From Betaproteobacteria bacterium (GTDB lineage: Bacteria; Pseudomonadota; Gammaproteobacteria; Burkholderiales; Casimicrobiaceae): DNA of 64,000 nt. Of the stretch, positions 1 through 7,817 are shown piece by piece. Position 1 is the first letter of the stretch; every line of letters starts with the position of its first letter. The DNA is taken from positions 1 to 64,000 of the forward strand of contig JAAFJA010000010.1 in NCBI GenBank assembly GCA_013298765.1, given 5' to 3'. The notes under the pieces are model-generated. The model was not told the origin of the DNA. It was given only the letters and a program-made list of their open reading frames with translations, and did no database searches. Both the position numbers and the translations under genes were made by a program.

Positions 1-710
1 TCGCGAACGCGCGCCGCGCCCACACCGACGAACATCTCAACGAAATCCGAACCGGAAATCGAGAAAAACGGCACCTTCGCCTCACCCGCAATCGCTTTGG
101 CGAGTAAGGTCTTACCGGTACCCGGTGAGCCCACCATCAACACACCACGCGGAATGCGTCCGCCTAGCTTTTGGAATTTGCTTGGGTCTTTCAGGAAGTC
201 GACGATCTCGGTCACCTCTTCCTTGGCCTCATCGCAGCCTGCGACATCGGCAAAAGTGATCGAGTTATTGTTTTCATCGAGCATCCGCGCGCGCGACTTG
301 CCGAAACTGAACGCGCCGCCTTTGCCGCCGCCCTGCATCTGGCGCATCATGAAGATCCACGCGCCGATGAGAAGAAGAATCGGGCCGAACGAAAACAGGA
401 TGGTGGAGAGCAGTGACTGCCCTTCCTCAGGCCGGCCAGAAAATTTCACGTTGTACTTGATCAAATCATTGATCAGGTCTTTGTCATAACCACCGGGCAC
501 GTTGGTCGCCTTCATGCCATCTGCTGTTTTGTACACAACGCGCCGACCTTCGACATCGGCTTCAGTGATGCGCCCGCCGCGAAGCTCCTCAATGAACGTG
601 GAGTAGGCCACCGCATCCGACTTTTTGCTCTTGTCGAATTGCTGCACGACCGTCAATACGACCAAGCCGATGACGAGCCAGATCGCAATGTTTTTCATCA
701 TGTTGTTCAC
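1..710 (-). CDS. ftsH: ATP-dependent zinc metalloprotease FtsH (5' part of the gene)
   Basis: Membrane-anchored AAA+ protease that degrades misfolded membrane proteins and regulatory proteins. Only about the first 236 codons are in the window. The translation shows an N-terminal membrane segment ([15 protein letters not shown]), a periplasmic region, a second membrane segment ([19 protein letters not shown]), the Gly-rich linker and the AAA start with Walker [17 protein letters not shown] and the pore-loop region FVEMFVG. The start is taken as GTG at 710, giving MNNMMKN, because AGGAG lies 10 nt upstream and betaproteobacterial FtsH usually begins MNN; ATG at 701 or 698 is possible. The order rlmE then ftsH on one strand, opposite yhbY, is the classical proteobacterial arrangement. 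Confidence 0.97.
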   Translation of the reverse strand, partial: MNNMMKNIAIWLVIGLVVLTVVQQFDKSKKSDAVAYSTFIEELRGGRITEADVEGRRVVYKTADGMKATNVPGGYDKDLINDLIKYNVKFSGRPEEGQSLLSTILFSFGPILLLIGAWIFMMRQMQGGGKGGAFSFGKSRARMLDENNNSITFADVAGCDEAKEEVTEIVDFLKDPSKFQKLGGRIPRGVLMVGSPGTGKTLLAKAIAGEAKVPFFSISGSDFVEMFVGVGAARVR

Positions 711-779
711 GGATTAAGTTCTCCTGGAACGTGTCGTTGCTAAACACTGCAACTTGGCACTTCCTTAACCATAGGTGAT

Positions 780-805
780 TTTAAGGTGGTGCGCCTGTTT
801 TCAAG
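780..805 (-). promoter_or_regulatory. Candidate heat-shock (sigma-32-like) promoter of ftsH
   Basis: On the minus strand CTTGAAA (799-805) is an exact match to the sigma-32 -35 core, followed 10 nt later by CACCTTAAA (780-788), which partly resembles the CCCCATNTA -10 box. The spacer is shorter than the usual 13-16 nt, so the -10 assignment is uncertain. It lies about 70 nt upstream of the ftsH start; ftsH is heat-shock controlled in many proteobacteria, which fits. Confidence 0.4.
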
Positions 806-964
806 GTCGGGTAGACGCCCACTGCGCACTTAACATTTAGACGTCATTTGGCGACAAAACCGATTACTGTCCCAGCTCGGGCGGCAATTCAACGCTCTGC
901 CCGTCCGCTTAACAGCGCATTCGGTCTCGTAGAACCAAGCGATGACTCGCAGTGGACAAGTTCA

Positions 965-1055
965 CTTAGCGTTTACTTTATATGGGCTAAGTTCAATGAA
1001 TCAATAAAGTCGTTATCTGATCGCATCATCGGCTAGCCCTCATCCAATCGGTGAA
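965..1055. repeat. Dispersed double-palindrome element, copy 1
   Basis: The left box contains ACTTTATATGGGCTA (975-989), identical over 15 nt to the copy at 14671-14685. The right box contains CTAGCCC (1033-1039). GGGCTA at 984 and TAGCCC at 1034 start 50 nt apart, the spacing seen in most other copies. It lies between rlmE and ftsH, both transcribed leftward. Confidence 0.7.
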
Positions 1056-1138
1056 GACGCGAGTTTTTTATTCCCACAATCGTCGTGACGTCGGATGAGT
1101 CCAATCTCACATTAGCGCAGCGGCGAGCGCGAATCTCG

Positions 1139-1786
1139 CTATTTCGGACCCGTCGCGAGCAAGAAAATCTCTGCGCTTCGGTCTCGTGATGCGTCCGGTT
1201 TGCGGGTGACCACGGACTTGAATTGTGTTTTCAGTTGGTTGAAAAACTCCTGATAACCCGGCCCTTGATAGGCCTTGGTTAGAAAACGCCCTTCTGGCGT
1301 CAGGTGCGCGAGCGCAAACTCCGCCGCCATTTCGCACAGACCGATTGAGCGGGGACCGTCGATCGCGGACACGCCGGTCATGTTTGGCAACATATCGCTC
1401 AACACGACGTCTACTTTGGCGCCCCCGAGCATCGACTCCAACTGCGCAAGCACCGCATCATCGCTAAAGTCGCCCTGCAAAAATTCAACGCCCGCCATAC
1501 CTTGCATTTCGAGTAGGTCGATCGCGATCACGCGGCCCGCGTTTTTCGCCGCCCCCGCGTTCACCCGCTTCACCACCGCTTGACACCAACTGCCAGGGGC
1601 CGAGCCCAAATCCACCACCACCATGCCCGGGCGAAAGAGCTTGTCTTTGTTATCCACTTCGATCAGCTTGTAGACCGCGCGCGAGCGATAGCCCTCGGAT
1701 TTGGCGCGCAGCACGTAGGGATCATTGACATGCTCGACGAGCCAGTCTTTATTTGATTTATGGCGCTTTTGGGAGGGGTTGAGCAC
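1139..1786 (-). CDS. rlmE: 23S rRNA 2'-O-ribose methyltransferase RlmE (FtsJ/RrmJ)
   Basis: Methylates the 2'-OH of U2552 in the 23S A-loop, a late step of 50S assembly. At 215 residues it has the family length. It shows the N-terminal RSRAVYKLIEVDNK segment, the SAM-binding loop VVDLGSAPGSWCQ, the acidic strand AIDLLEM, the motif IV region VVLSDMLPNMTG and the late KAYQGPGYQEFF segment, matching the K-D-K-E 2'-O-methyltransferase fold. It is transcribed toward ftsH and divergent from yhbY, the conserved ribosome-assembly/FtsH neighbourhood. Confidence 0.97.
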   Translation of the reverse strand: MLNPSQKRHKSNKDWLVEHVNDPYVLRAKSEGYRSRAVYKLIEVDNKDKLFRPGMVVVDLGSAPGSWCQAVVKRVNAGAAKNAGRVIAIDLLEMQGMAGVEFLQGDFSDDAVLAQLESMLGGAKVDVVLSDMLPNMTGVSAIDGPRSIGLCEMAAEFALAHLTPEGRFLTKAYQGPGYQEFFNQLKTQFKSVVTRKPDASRDRSAEIFLLATGPK

Positions 1787-1908
1787 GGTGCGCTATTTTT
1801 CTGCGGGAACGCAATTGAGTACGACCACCCATTTTTACGCATTCGCTCCACTGCGCTTCGCCTGAATGCGAGCTGTACGCGCGATAATTAGGGCAAACCA
1901 CGAAAGCA

Positions 1909-2991
1909 ATGACCATGACACTCTCCTCAAACCTCGCCTCGGGCGCGCGACGCGCATTGCGCGCAGCCGCCCACCACCTCGATCCGGTGGTGATGATTGG
2001 CGATAAAGGTCTGACTGCCCCTGTGCTCCACGAAATCGACGTTGCGCTGACCGCGCACGCGCTGATCAAAGTGCGCGTTGCCTCTGATGACCGCGCCGTG
2101 CGCGAAGCATTCATGGCAGAAATCTGCGAAAAGCTCGCCTGCGAAAGCGTTCAGCATCTTGGCAAACTGCTAGTGCTCTGGCGCAATCAGGATGATGGCA
2201 ACGCAGAGCTCGACGCTGAAGTGGTAGTCGCCAATACGAAACCCGGCTCTCGTGCGCGTGGCCCGCGCGCCAAACTCCCGGCGAGTGCCGAGACTAAAGA
2301 CAGCGGGTTTGTGCGCCCCACAGATCGCGATCCTCGCCCACGCGAAGGTGGCTACAACACGCGCGGTGCTGCGCGCGGCGGCGATCGCGGCGAAGCCCGC
2401 GCACCGCGAACGGGCGGCTATGCGCGCAGCGAAGGCGGTGGTGGCAGCGGCTATCAACGCGGCCCACGCAGCGGCGAGAGTCGCGCGCCGTATTCGGAAG
2501 GCCGCGGCGATGGCTACCCGCCTCGTAGCGCACCGCGCACTCGCGCGAGTTCGGGTGAACCAAGCAACGCAGCTCCCGCCGCCGGTCGCTTTCGTCGCAG
2601 CGACGATGCACCCGCGCCAGATACCCGCACACCGCGCGAAGGCTGGGCACCACGCGGACGACGCGGCGCTGATCGAAATCAAACAGGTGGCAGCGAGCGC
2701 GACAGCGGTGCGCGTGGATACGGAGCGGCTAGAACGCCTCGAGGCGATGATGCTCAAGGCAGCAGCGCCGGCGAGGGATTCAAAGGCCGAAGCCGTGCTC
2801 CCGCTGGGTCTGGCTACGCAGGTACGCGCACCGAGGGCGCACGCGGCTATGGTGGTGGCAGTGCAGCGCCAAGTAGTGGGCGCTGGGGCTCGCGTGAAGG
2901 TGCGGCCCCACGCGGGCGTGGCGCAAGTGGTGGCGCAAGTGGTGGCGCAGCTGCTGCGCCTAAGCCACGCGCACGGAGGCGACTCGGCTAA
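1909..2991 (+). CDS. yhbY: YhbY/CRM-domain RNA-binding protein with a long Arg/Gly-rich tail
   Basis: The first ~95 residues are a CRS1-YhbY (CRM) domain, an RNA-binding fold tied to 50S precursor assembly: LSSNLASGARRALRAAAHHL, the IGDKGLT turn that stands in for the GxxG loop, and a VQHLGKLLVLWR final strand. Bacterial YhbY is normally about 95-100 residues; this one has 360. Residues ~105-360 are low-complexity, dominated by R, G, A, S and P with RGG/GYGG patches, and are predicted disordered. Codon use in this frame is steady and the neighbouring genes match the yhbY context, so the tail appears genuine. Start at ATG 1909 or 1915. It is divergent from rlmE. Confidence 0.9.
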   Translation: MTMTLSSNLASGARRALRAAAHHLDPVVMIGDKGLTAPVLHEIDVALTAHALIKVRVASDDRAVREAFMAEICEKLACESVQHLGKLLVLWRNQDDGNAELDAEVVVANTKPGSRARGPRAKLPASAETKDSGFVRPTDRDPRPREGGYNTRGAARGGDRGEARAPRTGGYARSEGGGGSGYQRGPRSGESRAPYSEGRGDGYPPRSAPRTRASSGEPSNAAPAAGRFRRSDDAPAPDTRTPREGWAPRGRRGADRNQTGGSERDSGARGYGAARTPRGDDAQGSSAGEGFKGRSRAPAGSGYAGTRTEGARGYGGGSAAPSSGRWGSREGAAPRGRGASGGASGGAAAAPKPRARRRLG

Positions 2992-3083
2992 CTCGCCGCG
3001 AATACCGAATCTGTGAAATTCTGCAAGCTGCATTGCGCAGACTGGTGCGGCGTTCACTCACATATTGTTTGCGACGGATCGCG

Positions 3084-3599
3084 CTAACCCGAACTTATTC
3101 CAAGTGAGGAAATCGCACAGCGAAGCTGCGCGTCTGGCGGCAGATTCACATCAATGGTGATCGCCGAGCTTGGTCGCTCAAGCGCATCGAACTGTGATTG
3201 CAGAAGCGCCTCGGGCATGTAGTGCGTCGTCTTGGCGCTCCGGTCACGGATGCGCGCGGCAATCGTTTGGAAATCGCCATCCAAAAAAATGAGCCGCGCA
3301 TCGCGTACGCCGCGCAAAATCTCCGCGCGATAGCTCTCTTTGAGCGCCGAACAAGCAAGAATGATCGGTCGAACAGGATCGCTCCAGCCGCTCAAGCTCG
3401 ACTCGTCGAGATGATTTTGAAGTAACCAATTCAGCCGCGCGAGCCACGGGAGACGATCCTCATCAGTGAGCGCGACGCCTGAGCGCATCTTCTCCACGCT
3501 CGCGGGCTCATGGAAGTCATCCGCGTCAAAAACTTTTCCGTCTAACGCCCGCGCTAATTGGCACGCCAAGGTCGTTTTTCCACTTCCTGATACTCCCAT
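3084..3599 (-). CDS. gntK: Gluconate kinase (gluconokinase, GntK family)
   Basis: Phosphorylates D-gluconate to 6-phosphogluconate in the cytoplasm. It shows the P-loop MGVSGSGKTTLACQLA at the very start, the substrate segment DADDFHEPASVEKM, LTDEDRLPWL, the CSALKESYRAEILRG motif, and the FLDGDFQTIAAR lid region, all diagnostic of GntK. From ATG 3599 it has 171 residues, as usual. The frame stays open to 3821, but those extra residues resemble no kinase and include a palindromic repeat box immediately upstream of the ATG, so I reject them. No clear ribosome binding site precedes 3599, so the exact start is uncertain. Divergent from the GntR-type regulator; product is the substrate of the dehydrogenase at 10185-11096. 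Confidence 0.92.
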   Translation of the reverse strand: MGVSGSGKTTLACQLARALDGKVFDADDFHEPASVEKMRSGVALTDEDRLPWLARLNWLLQNHLDESSLSGWSDPVRPIILACSALKESYRAEILRGVRDARLIFLDGDFQTIAARIRDRSAKTTHYMPEALLQSQFDALERPSSAITIDVNLPPDAQLRCAISSLGISSG

Positions 3600-3607
3600 A
3601 ACAATGA

Positions 3608-3636
3608 TTGCTAGCCCAGAATAAATAAGGGCTGCA
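3608..3636. repeat. Solitary palindrome box of the dispersed repeat family
   Basis: CTAGCCC (3611-3617) and GGGCT (3629-3633) flank an AT-rich core. The TAGCCC-to-GGGCTA distance (17 nt) equals that in the best box at 58677-58699. No second box is visible 50 nt away on either side, so this seems to be half an element. It abuts the start of gntK and may form part of its leader. Confidence 0.5.
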
Positions 3637-3803
3637 TTCTTTGGGTTGTATGTGATTTCGAAGCTCACCGACGCGACGATTTTCGTTTCTTGACCGATCA
3701 AAGATTTGTTTTGCAGCCGCCCCTCGGAGCGCCGCAGCCTGCGTGACCGCACCGATTGCATGGCGATGATTGCTGCAATCCCACTTGCATGAATAATATT
3801 ATC

Positions 3804-3813
3804 ATCATATGAT
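3804..3813. promoter_or_regulatory. Candidate GntR-family operator (ATCATATGAT)
   Basis: A perfect 10-bp palindrome in an AT-rich stretch between gntK and the GntR/FadR-type regulator, 32 nt before the regulator's GTG. The position suits an autoregulatory site that also controls gntK. The assignment is from position and symmetry only. Confidence 0.35.
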
Positions 3814-3845
3814 ATCCACAAACAAATATCTTTAAGTAGCTTCGC

Positions 3846-4592
3846 GTGTCAATCAAAAACGTTCATGGAAATACGCTCGATCATCTGGGTTTGGAAGTAC
3901 TCTCGGGTCGATACGCCATCGGCGCGAGCCTGCCGCCCGAGCCCATGCTCTGCACAGAGTTGGGCGTCTCGCGCACAGTAGTGCGGGAAGCGGTGAAGTC
4001 TCTCGTGGCCAAAGGCATCGTATCGACCGGCCCCAAGGTGGGAACCCGCGTTCTTCCCGAGGACCGGTGGAATTGGTTCGACCCTGACGTGATTACGTGG
4101 CAATCGCGAGTCGGACTCACGGCCGACTTCCTTCGCGATCTCCAAGAAATGCGTCGGATCGTCGAACCCGCCGCCATCCGCCTGGCTGCCGAGCGCGCAA
4201 CCAAAGAAGATCTCGCCGACGCAGAAGCCGCATACGAAGGAATGCGACGCTCGATTGAGGAAGGCGGCGACTACGTCACCCACGATCTGCGATTTCATCA
4301 ATCACTTCTACTCGCGAGCCGCAACCGCATGATGGTGCAGATGAGTAAAGCGCTTTCTGCGCTCTTGCGCACGAGCTTCGAAATCTCGACCAAGAGAAAA
4401 GATGGCCCGCGAAGCTCCTTGCCGCTGCATCGCGCCGTGCTCGATGCAGTCATCGCGCGCAATCCGGAACGCGCTGAGAAAGCAATTCTTCGCTTGATCG
4501 ATGGCGCGCATGACGACATTGAAGAAATTTTGAATTCGCGCCGCAAGCTTCCGCGACTCGACCAACCTGCTCCGCAAATTCGTGTGGCATGA
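3846..4592 (+). CDS. GntR/FadR-family transcriptional regulator
   Basis: Cytoplasmic repressor with an N-terminal winged helix (residues ~10-75: LEVLSGRYAIGASLPPE, then the recognition helix LGVSRTVVREAVKSLVAKG and the wing VSTGPKVGTRVLPED) and an all-helical FCD ligand-binding domain (~95-230) containing DLRFHQSLL and LHRAVLDAVI, whose His/Asp residues usually bind a metal that contacts a carboxylate ligand. The WNWFDPDVITW segment resembles sugar-acid regulators of the DgoR/LldR branch. GTG start at 3846. It heads the TRAP and dehydratase genes and is divergent from gntK, so it probably senses a hexonate-type ligand; that ligand is inferred. Confidence 0.9.
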   Translation: MSIKNVHGNTLDHLGLEVLSGRYAIGASLPPEPMLCTELGVSRTVVREAVKSLVAKGIVSTGPKVGTRVLPEDRWNWFDPDVITWQSRVGLTADFLRDLQEMRRIVEPAAIRLAAERATKEDLADAEAAYEGMRRSIEEGGDYVTHDLRFHQSLLLASRNRMMVQMSKALSALLRTSFEISTKRKDGPRSSLPLHRAVLDAVIARNPERAEKAILRLIDGAHDDIEEILNSRRKLPRLDQPAPQIRVA

Positions 4593-4629
4593 CACCCTGC
4601 ACGAAAGACAACACAACAAAGGAGGAGTC

Positions 4630-5202
4630 GTGCGAAGACTGATCGATTACTTTTTTAAGACGCTAGAGCTTTTGGTCGTGCTTTGCCTGCTCGCCATGGT
4701 CGCGATGGTATTTGGCAATGTACTAATGCGCTACTTGTTTAACTCCGGCATCCTCATCAGCGAAGAGCTCTCTCGCTATGCCTTCATTTGGCTCACGTAT
4801 TTAGGCGCGATGATCGCGATGCGCGAAGGCGGTCATCTGGGCGTTGATACGCTGATCAAACATCTTCCGCTCTTCGGCAAGAAGTTCTGCTTTTTTCTGA
4901 GCGAAGCGCTGATGCTCTTTTGCAATGCGCTTTTCTTGTGGGGCACCTACAAGATGCACGATCTTCAAGTCACCAACATCTCTCCGGTGGCCGGTCTCAG
5001 CATGATTTGGATCTACGGTATCGGCTATGTGGTCGCCGTGGTGATGGGCGCCATCAATGTCTCCAAACTGTATGCGCTGTTTAGAGGAAAGCTCAGCGAG
5101 GCTGAACTGGTACAGGTGGTCGAGGCCGAAGGACTCAAAGAAGTCGAAGTCCATCTGGCCAGCCAACCGGATGCGGGGTCCAGCAAAGGAGCGCGAGCAT
5201 GA
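4630..5202 (+). CDS. dctQ: TRAP transporter small membrane subunit (DctQ type)
   Basis: Four-helix inner-membrane subunit of a tripartite ATP-independent periplasmic transporter. Helices are visible at LELLVVLCLLAMVAMVFGNVLMR, YAFIWLTYLGAMIAM, FFLSEALMLFCNALFLWG and MIWIYGIGYVVAVVMGAI, with the typical SEELSRYAFIW segment. The start chosen is GTG 4630, preceded by a strong AAAGGAGG; an in-frame ATG at 4582 overlaps the regulator gene and has no such site. 190 residues, with a polar C-terminal tail longer than usual. Overlaps dctM by 4 nt. Confidence 0.93.
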   Translation: MRRLIDYFFKTLELLVVLCLLAMVAMVFGNVLMRYLFNSGILISEELSRYAFIWLTYLGAMIAMREGGHLGVDTLIKHLPLFGKKFCFFLSEALMLFCNALFLWGTYKMHDLQVTNISPVAGLSMIWIYGIGYVVAVVMGAINVSKLYALFRGKLSEAELVQVVEAEGLKEVEVHLASQPDAGSSKGARA

Positions 5203-6497
5203 CCGTTGCAGTCTTCGTTTTCTCGCTCATGGGAGCGATGGCGCTCGGAATGCCAATTGCCTACGCGCTTCTGGTTTGCGGCGTGTGTCTGATGGCATAC
5301 CTGACCGGCACGGGCGTGCTTAACGCGTTTGATGCACAAATTCTCGCGCAGCGATTCGTCGACGGTGCGGACAACTTTCCTCTGCTCGCAGTGCCATTTT
5401 TCCTGCTCGCAGGGGAATTCATGAACGCCGGCGGACTCTCCAAACGAATTGTCAATTTGGGCGTTGCATGGGTCGGACACTATCGTGGTGGCCTTGGCTA
5501 CGTCGCCGTCATCTCTGCCATCATCATGGCTTCGCTTTCGGGCTCTGCGGTCGCAGATACGGCTGCGCTCGCCTCGATCCTAATTCCGATGATGCGGCAA
5601 GCGGGCTACGACGTGGGTCGCTCGAGCGGCTTGATCGCTGCAGGTGGCATCATCGCGCCTGTAATCCCGCCTTCAATCGGCTTCATCATTTTCGGGGTGG
5701 CCGGAAACGTATCCATCACCAAACTTTTCCTCGCGGGGATCGTGCCCGGCATCATGATGGGCATCGCGATCGGTATTGCATGGTGGTGGGTTGCCAAGCG
5801 TGAGAAGGTCCCACCCGCACCAAAAATGCCGCTGGTTGAGCGATTGAAAGTCAGCGCAAACAGTGTGTTCGCGATCGCGCTGCCAGTGATCATCATCGGC
5901 GGCATGAAGGCTGGGATGTTTACGCCGACCGAGGCAGCGGTGGTGGCCGCTGTCTACGCGTTTATCGTTGGCATGTTCATTTATCGAGAAATGAAGTGGT
6001 CGCAGATTTACGGCCTCTTCCTCGCAGCAGGAAAGACAACCGCAGTGGTCATGTTCCTGGTATCCGCCGCTATGGTGAGCGCGTGGCTCATTACAGTTGC
6101 AAATATTCCCTCTGAGATCGCCGACATGCTTGCGCCCTTCATGGATAACAAGATGCTCTTGATGTTCATGATGATGGTGTTGATCGTGATCGTCGGTACG
6201 GCGCTCGATTTTGCGCCCACCGTGTTGATCCTCACCCCCGTGCTGATGCCTGTGGTGCTCAAGGCGGGTATCGATCCGGTGTACTTCGGCGTTCTCTTCA
6301 TCATGAATAACGCGATTGGTCTCATCACGCCGCCCGTCGGAACGGTGCTCAATGTGGTTTCTGGCGTCGCACGCATCACGATGGATCAGGCATTTCGTGG
6401 GGTGTTGCCGTTTTTGATTGCGCAGCTCATTGTGTTGTTTTTGTTGGTGCTGTTTCCACAATTGGTTATGGTGCCGCTGTCTTGGTGGATGCGCTGA
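5199..6497 (+). CDS. dctM: TRAP transporter large membrane subunit (DctM type)
   Basis: Twelve-helix transport subunit driving solute uptake by the Na+ or H+ gradient. Family marks include PFFLLAGEFMNAGGLSKRIV, SGSAVADTAALASILIPMM, GIIAPVIPPSIGFIIFG and the C-terminal NAIGLITPPVGTVLNV. At 432 residues it is full length. ATGA overlap with dctQ shows translational coupling. The adjacent receptor genes and dehydratase suggest a sugar acid as cargo; the substrate is inferred. Confidence 0.95.
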   Translation: MTVAVFVFSLMGAMALGMPIAYALLVCGVCLMAYLTGTGVLNAFDAQILAQRFVDGADNFPLLAVPFFLLAGEFMNAGGLSKRIVNLGVAWVGHYRGGLGYVAVISAIIMASLSGSAVADTAALASILIPMMRQAGYDVGRSSGLIAAGGIIAPVIPPSIGFIIFGVAGNVSITKLFLAGIVPGIMMGIAIGIAWWWVAKREKVPPAPKMPLVERLKVSANSVFAIALPVIIIGGMKAGMFTPTEAAVVAAVYAFIVGMFIYREMKWSQIYGLFLAAGKTTAVVMFLVSAAMVSAWLITVANIPSEIADMLAPFMDNKMLLMFMMMVLIVIVGTALDFAPTVLILTPVLMPVVLKAGIDPVYFGVLFIMNNAIGLITPPVGTVLNVVSGVARITMDQAFRGVLPFLIAQLIVLFLLVLFPQLVMVPLSWWMR

Positions 6498-6557
6498 TTC
6501 AGGCTCCATCGTTCGTAGTTAGTTGTCGTACTGATTCAACAATCCAAGGAGGATGAA

Positions 6558-7562
6558 ATGAAACTTAGGTTACTCACAGCGCTCGTCGCGACTTCGCTTC
6601 TGGCAACCACCACGGCGTTTGCGCAGTTCTCTGATCGCAATATCAAACTCTCGAATGGCGTGAACCAAGATCACCCGGTCGGCGCGGGTGTTGCCAAGAT
6701 GCAAGAGGTGCTCAACGCGAAATCGGGTGGCAAACTCAAGCTCAATGCCTTCTGGGGCGGCTCCGCTGGCGGCGATCTCCAAGCGACGCAAGCGCTACGC
6801 GCGGGAACGCAAGAGATGGTGGTCACCTCGTCGTCGCCAATCGTCGGCATTGTGAAAGAACTCGGTGTGTTCGACCTGCCATTCTTGTTTGGTAACGAGC
6901 GCGAAGTTGATCAAGTACTCGATGGGCCCGCAGGACAGTTCTTCAATAAGAAGCTCGAAGAAGCAGGTCTCGTCAATCTCGCATACTGGGAAAACGGCTT
7001 TCGCAATCTCACCAACAGCAAAAAGCCGGTGAACAAGGTTGAAGATTTTGATGGCATCAAAGTCCGCGTGATGCAAAACAATATCTTCCTCGATACGTTC
7101 AAAACGCTTGGCACGAACGCAGTGCCTATGGCGTTCGGCGAAGTGTTCACAGCGCTTGAAACGAAAACGATTGACGGCCAAGAAAATCCGTTTGTCACGA
7201 TCAACACGTCCAAGTTCTTCGAAGTCCAAAAGTTCCTGAGCGTGACTCGTCATGCGTACACGCCGTTTCTCGTGCTCTACAGTAAGAAACTGTGGGATCA
7301 GTTGAGCCCGGCAGAGCAAGCGGCGCTTCGCGAAGCAGCGCTTGAAGGCCAAAAAGTACAGCGCGCGACGATTCGCGCGAACGACGGAAAAGCGCTGGCT
7401 GATCTGAGAGCAAAGGGCATGCAGGTCAACGAGATCACCCCTGCAGAACAACGTCGTATGTTTGAAAAGGTAAAGCCTGTGTACGACAAGAACGCAGCAA
7501 CGATTGGCGCCGACGCAATTAACGTCGTTGTAGATGCGTTGAAGAAAGCACGCGGCGGCTAA
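6558..7562 (+). CDS. dctP: TRAP transporter periplasmic solute-binding protein (DctP), first copy
   Basis: Periplasmic receptor that delivers the ligand to DctQM. It has a signal peptide (LLTALVATSLLATTTAFAQ), then the DctP fold with YWENGFRNLTN, the conserved Arg in GIKVRVMQN that binds the ligand carboxylate, and FTALETKTIDGQENP. 334 residues. AAGGAGG precedes ATG 6558; an ATG at 6553 runs straight into a stop. A 60-nt gap follows dctM. The C-terminal half aligns clearly with the second receptor encoded downstream. Confidence 0.95.
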   Translation: MKLRLLTALVATSLLATTTAFAQFSDRNIKLSNGVNQDHPVGAGVAKMQEVLNAKSGGKLKLNAFWGGSAGGDLQATQALRAGTQEMVVTSSSPIVGIVKELGVFDLPFLFGNEREVDQVLDGPAGQFFNKKLEEAGLVNLAYWENGFRNLTNSKKPVNKVEDFDGIKVRVMQNNIFLDTFKTLGTNAVPMAFGEVFTALETKTIDGQENPFVTINTSKFFEVQKFLSVTRHAYTPFLVLYSKKLWDQLSPAEQAALREAALEGQKVQRATIRANDGKALADLRAKGMQVNEITPAEQRRMFEKVKPVYDKNAATIGADAINVVVDALKKARGG

Positions 7563-7614
7563 TGCTACGCACTGAAGGCGTAGGCGAGTAGCCCCGCCGT
7601 TTACCGATTTCGCG

Positions 7615-7637
7615 CGCACGCCTAACGGCGGCGTGCG
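7615..7637 (+). promoter_or_regulatory. GC-rich hairpin after the first dctP gene
   Basis: Arms CGCACGCC (7615-7622) and GGCGTGCG (7630-7637) form a perfect 8-bp stem with a 7-nt loop, 53 nt after the dctP stop. There is no T-run, so it is more likely an mRNA-stabilising or differential-expression hairpin than an intrinsic terminator. Confidence 0.4.
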
Positions 7638-7817
7638 AATTGGTGCTTACAAAAGACCCATTAGGACGCGTCGCCTCGCGTGACGCGCGCGGTCCCTTTT
7701 TTCGATTCTGGGCGAATTTCAGCGGCTCGTCCCGCCCAAAACATTGGGGCAGCCAACCTCGCCTCGCCCCTGTACAGCTCGCAACTTCACTCAAAATAAA
7801 AAATTCCGTGAGGCAAC

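Larger units (their letters stand above)
711..1138. other. Long rlmE-ftsH intergenic region
   Basis: 428 bases without a convincing gene. It contains the ftsH ribosome binding site, the candidate CTTGAAA promoter, and one copy of the dispersed double palindrome (about 965-1055). A short plus-strand reading frame at 848-1036 overlaps the repeat, lacks a ribosome binding site and looks like no known protein. In E. coli rlmE and ftsH are closely spaced, so this gap is unusually long. Confidence 0.6.

Noticed and set aside
848-1036. Short plus-strand frame between rlmE and ftsH
   Set aside because: Overlaps the dispersed repeat, no ribosome binding site, no recognisable protein.
2170-3057. 295-codon minus-strand reading frame opposite yhbY, and a 254-codon frame on the plus strand at 2252-3016
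   Set aside because: Both are shadows of the GC-rich, low-complexity yhbY tail; no ribosome binding site, no homology, Ala/Arg/Thr-dominated composition.
5673-6509. 278-codon minus-strand frame opposite dctM
   Set aside because: Extremely His/Arg/Asp-rich composition typical of antisense to a membrane protein; dctM is clearly real.
6795-7619. 274-codon minus-strand frame opposite dctP
   Set aside because: Antisense shadow of a well-supported receptor gene.
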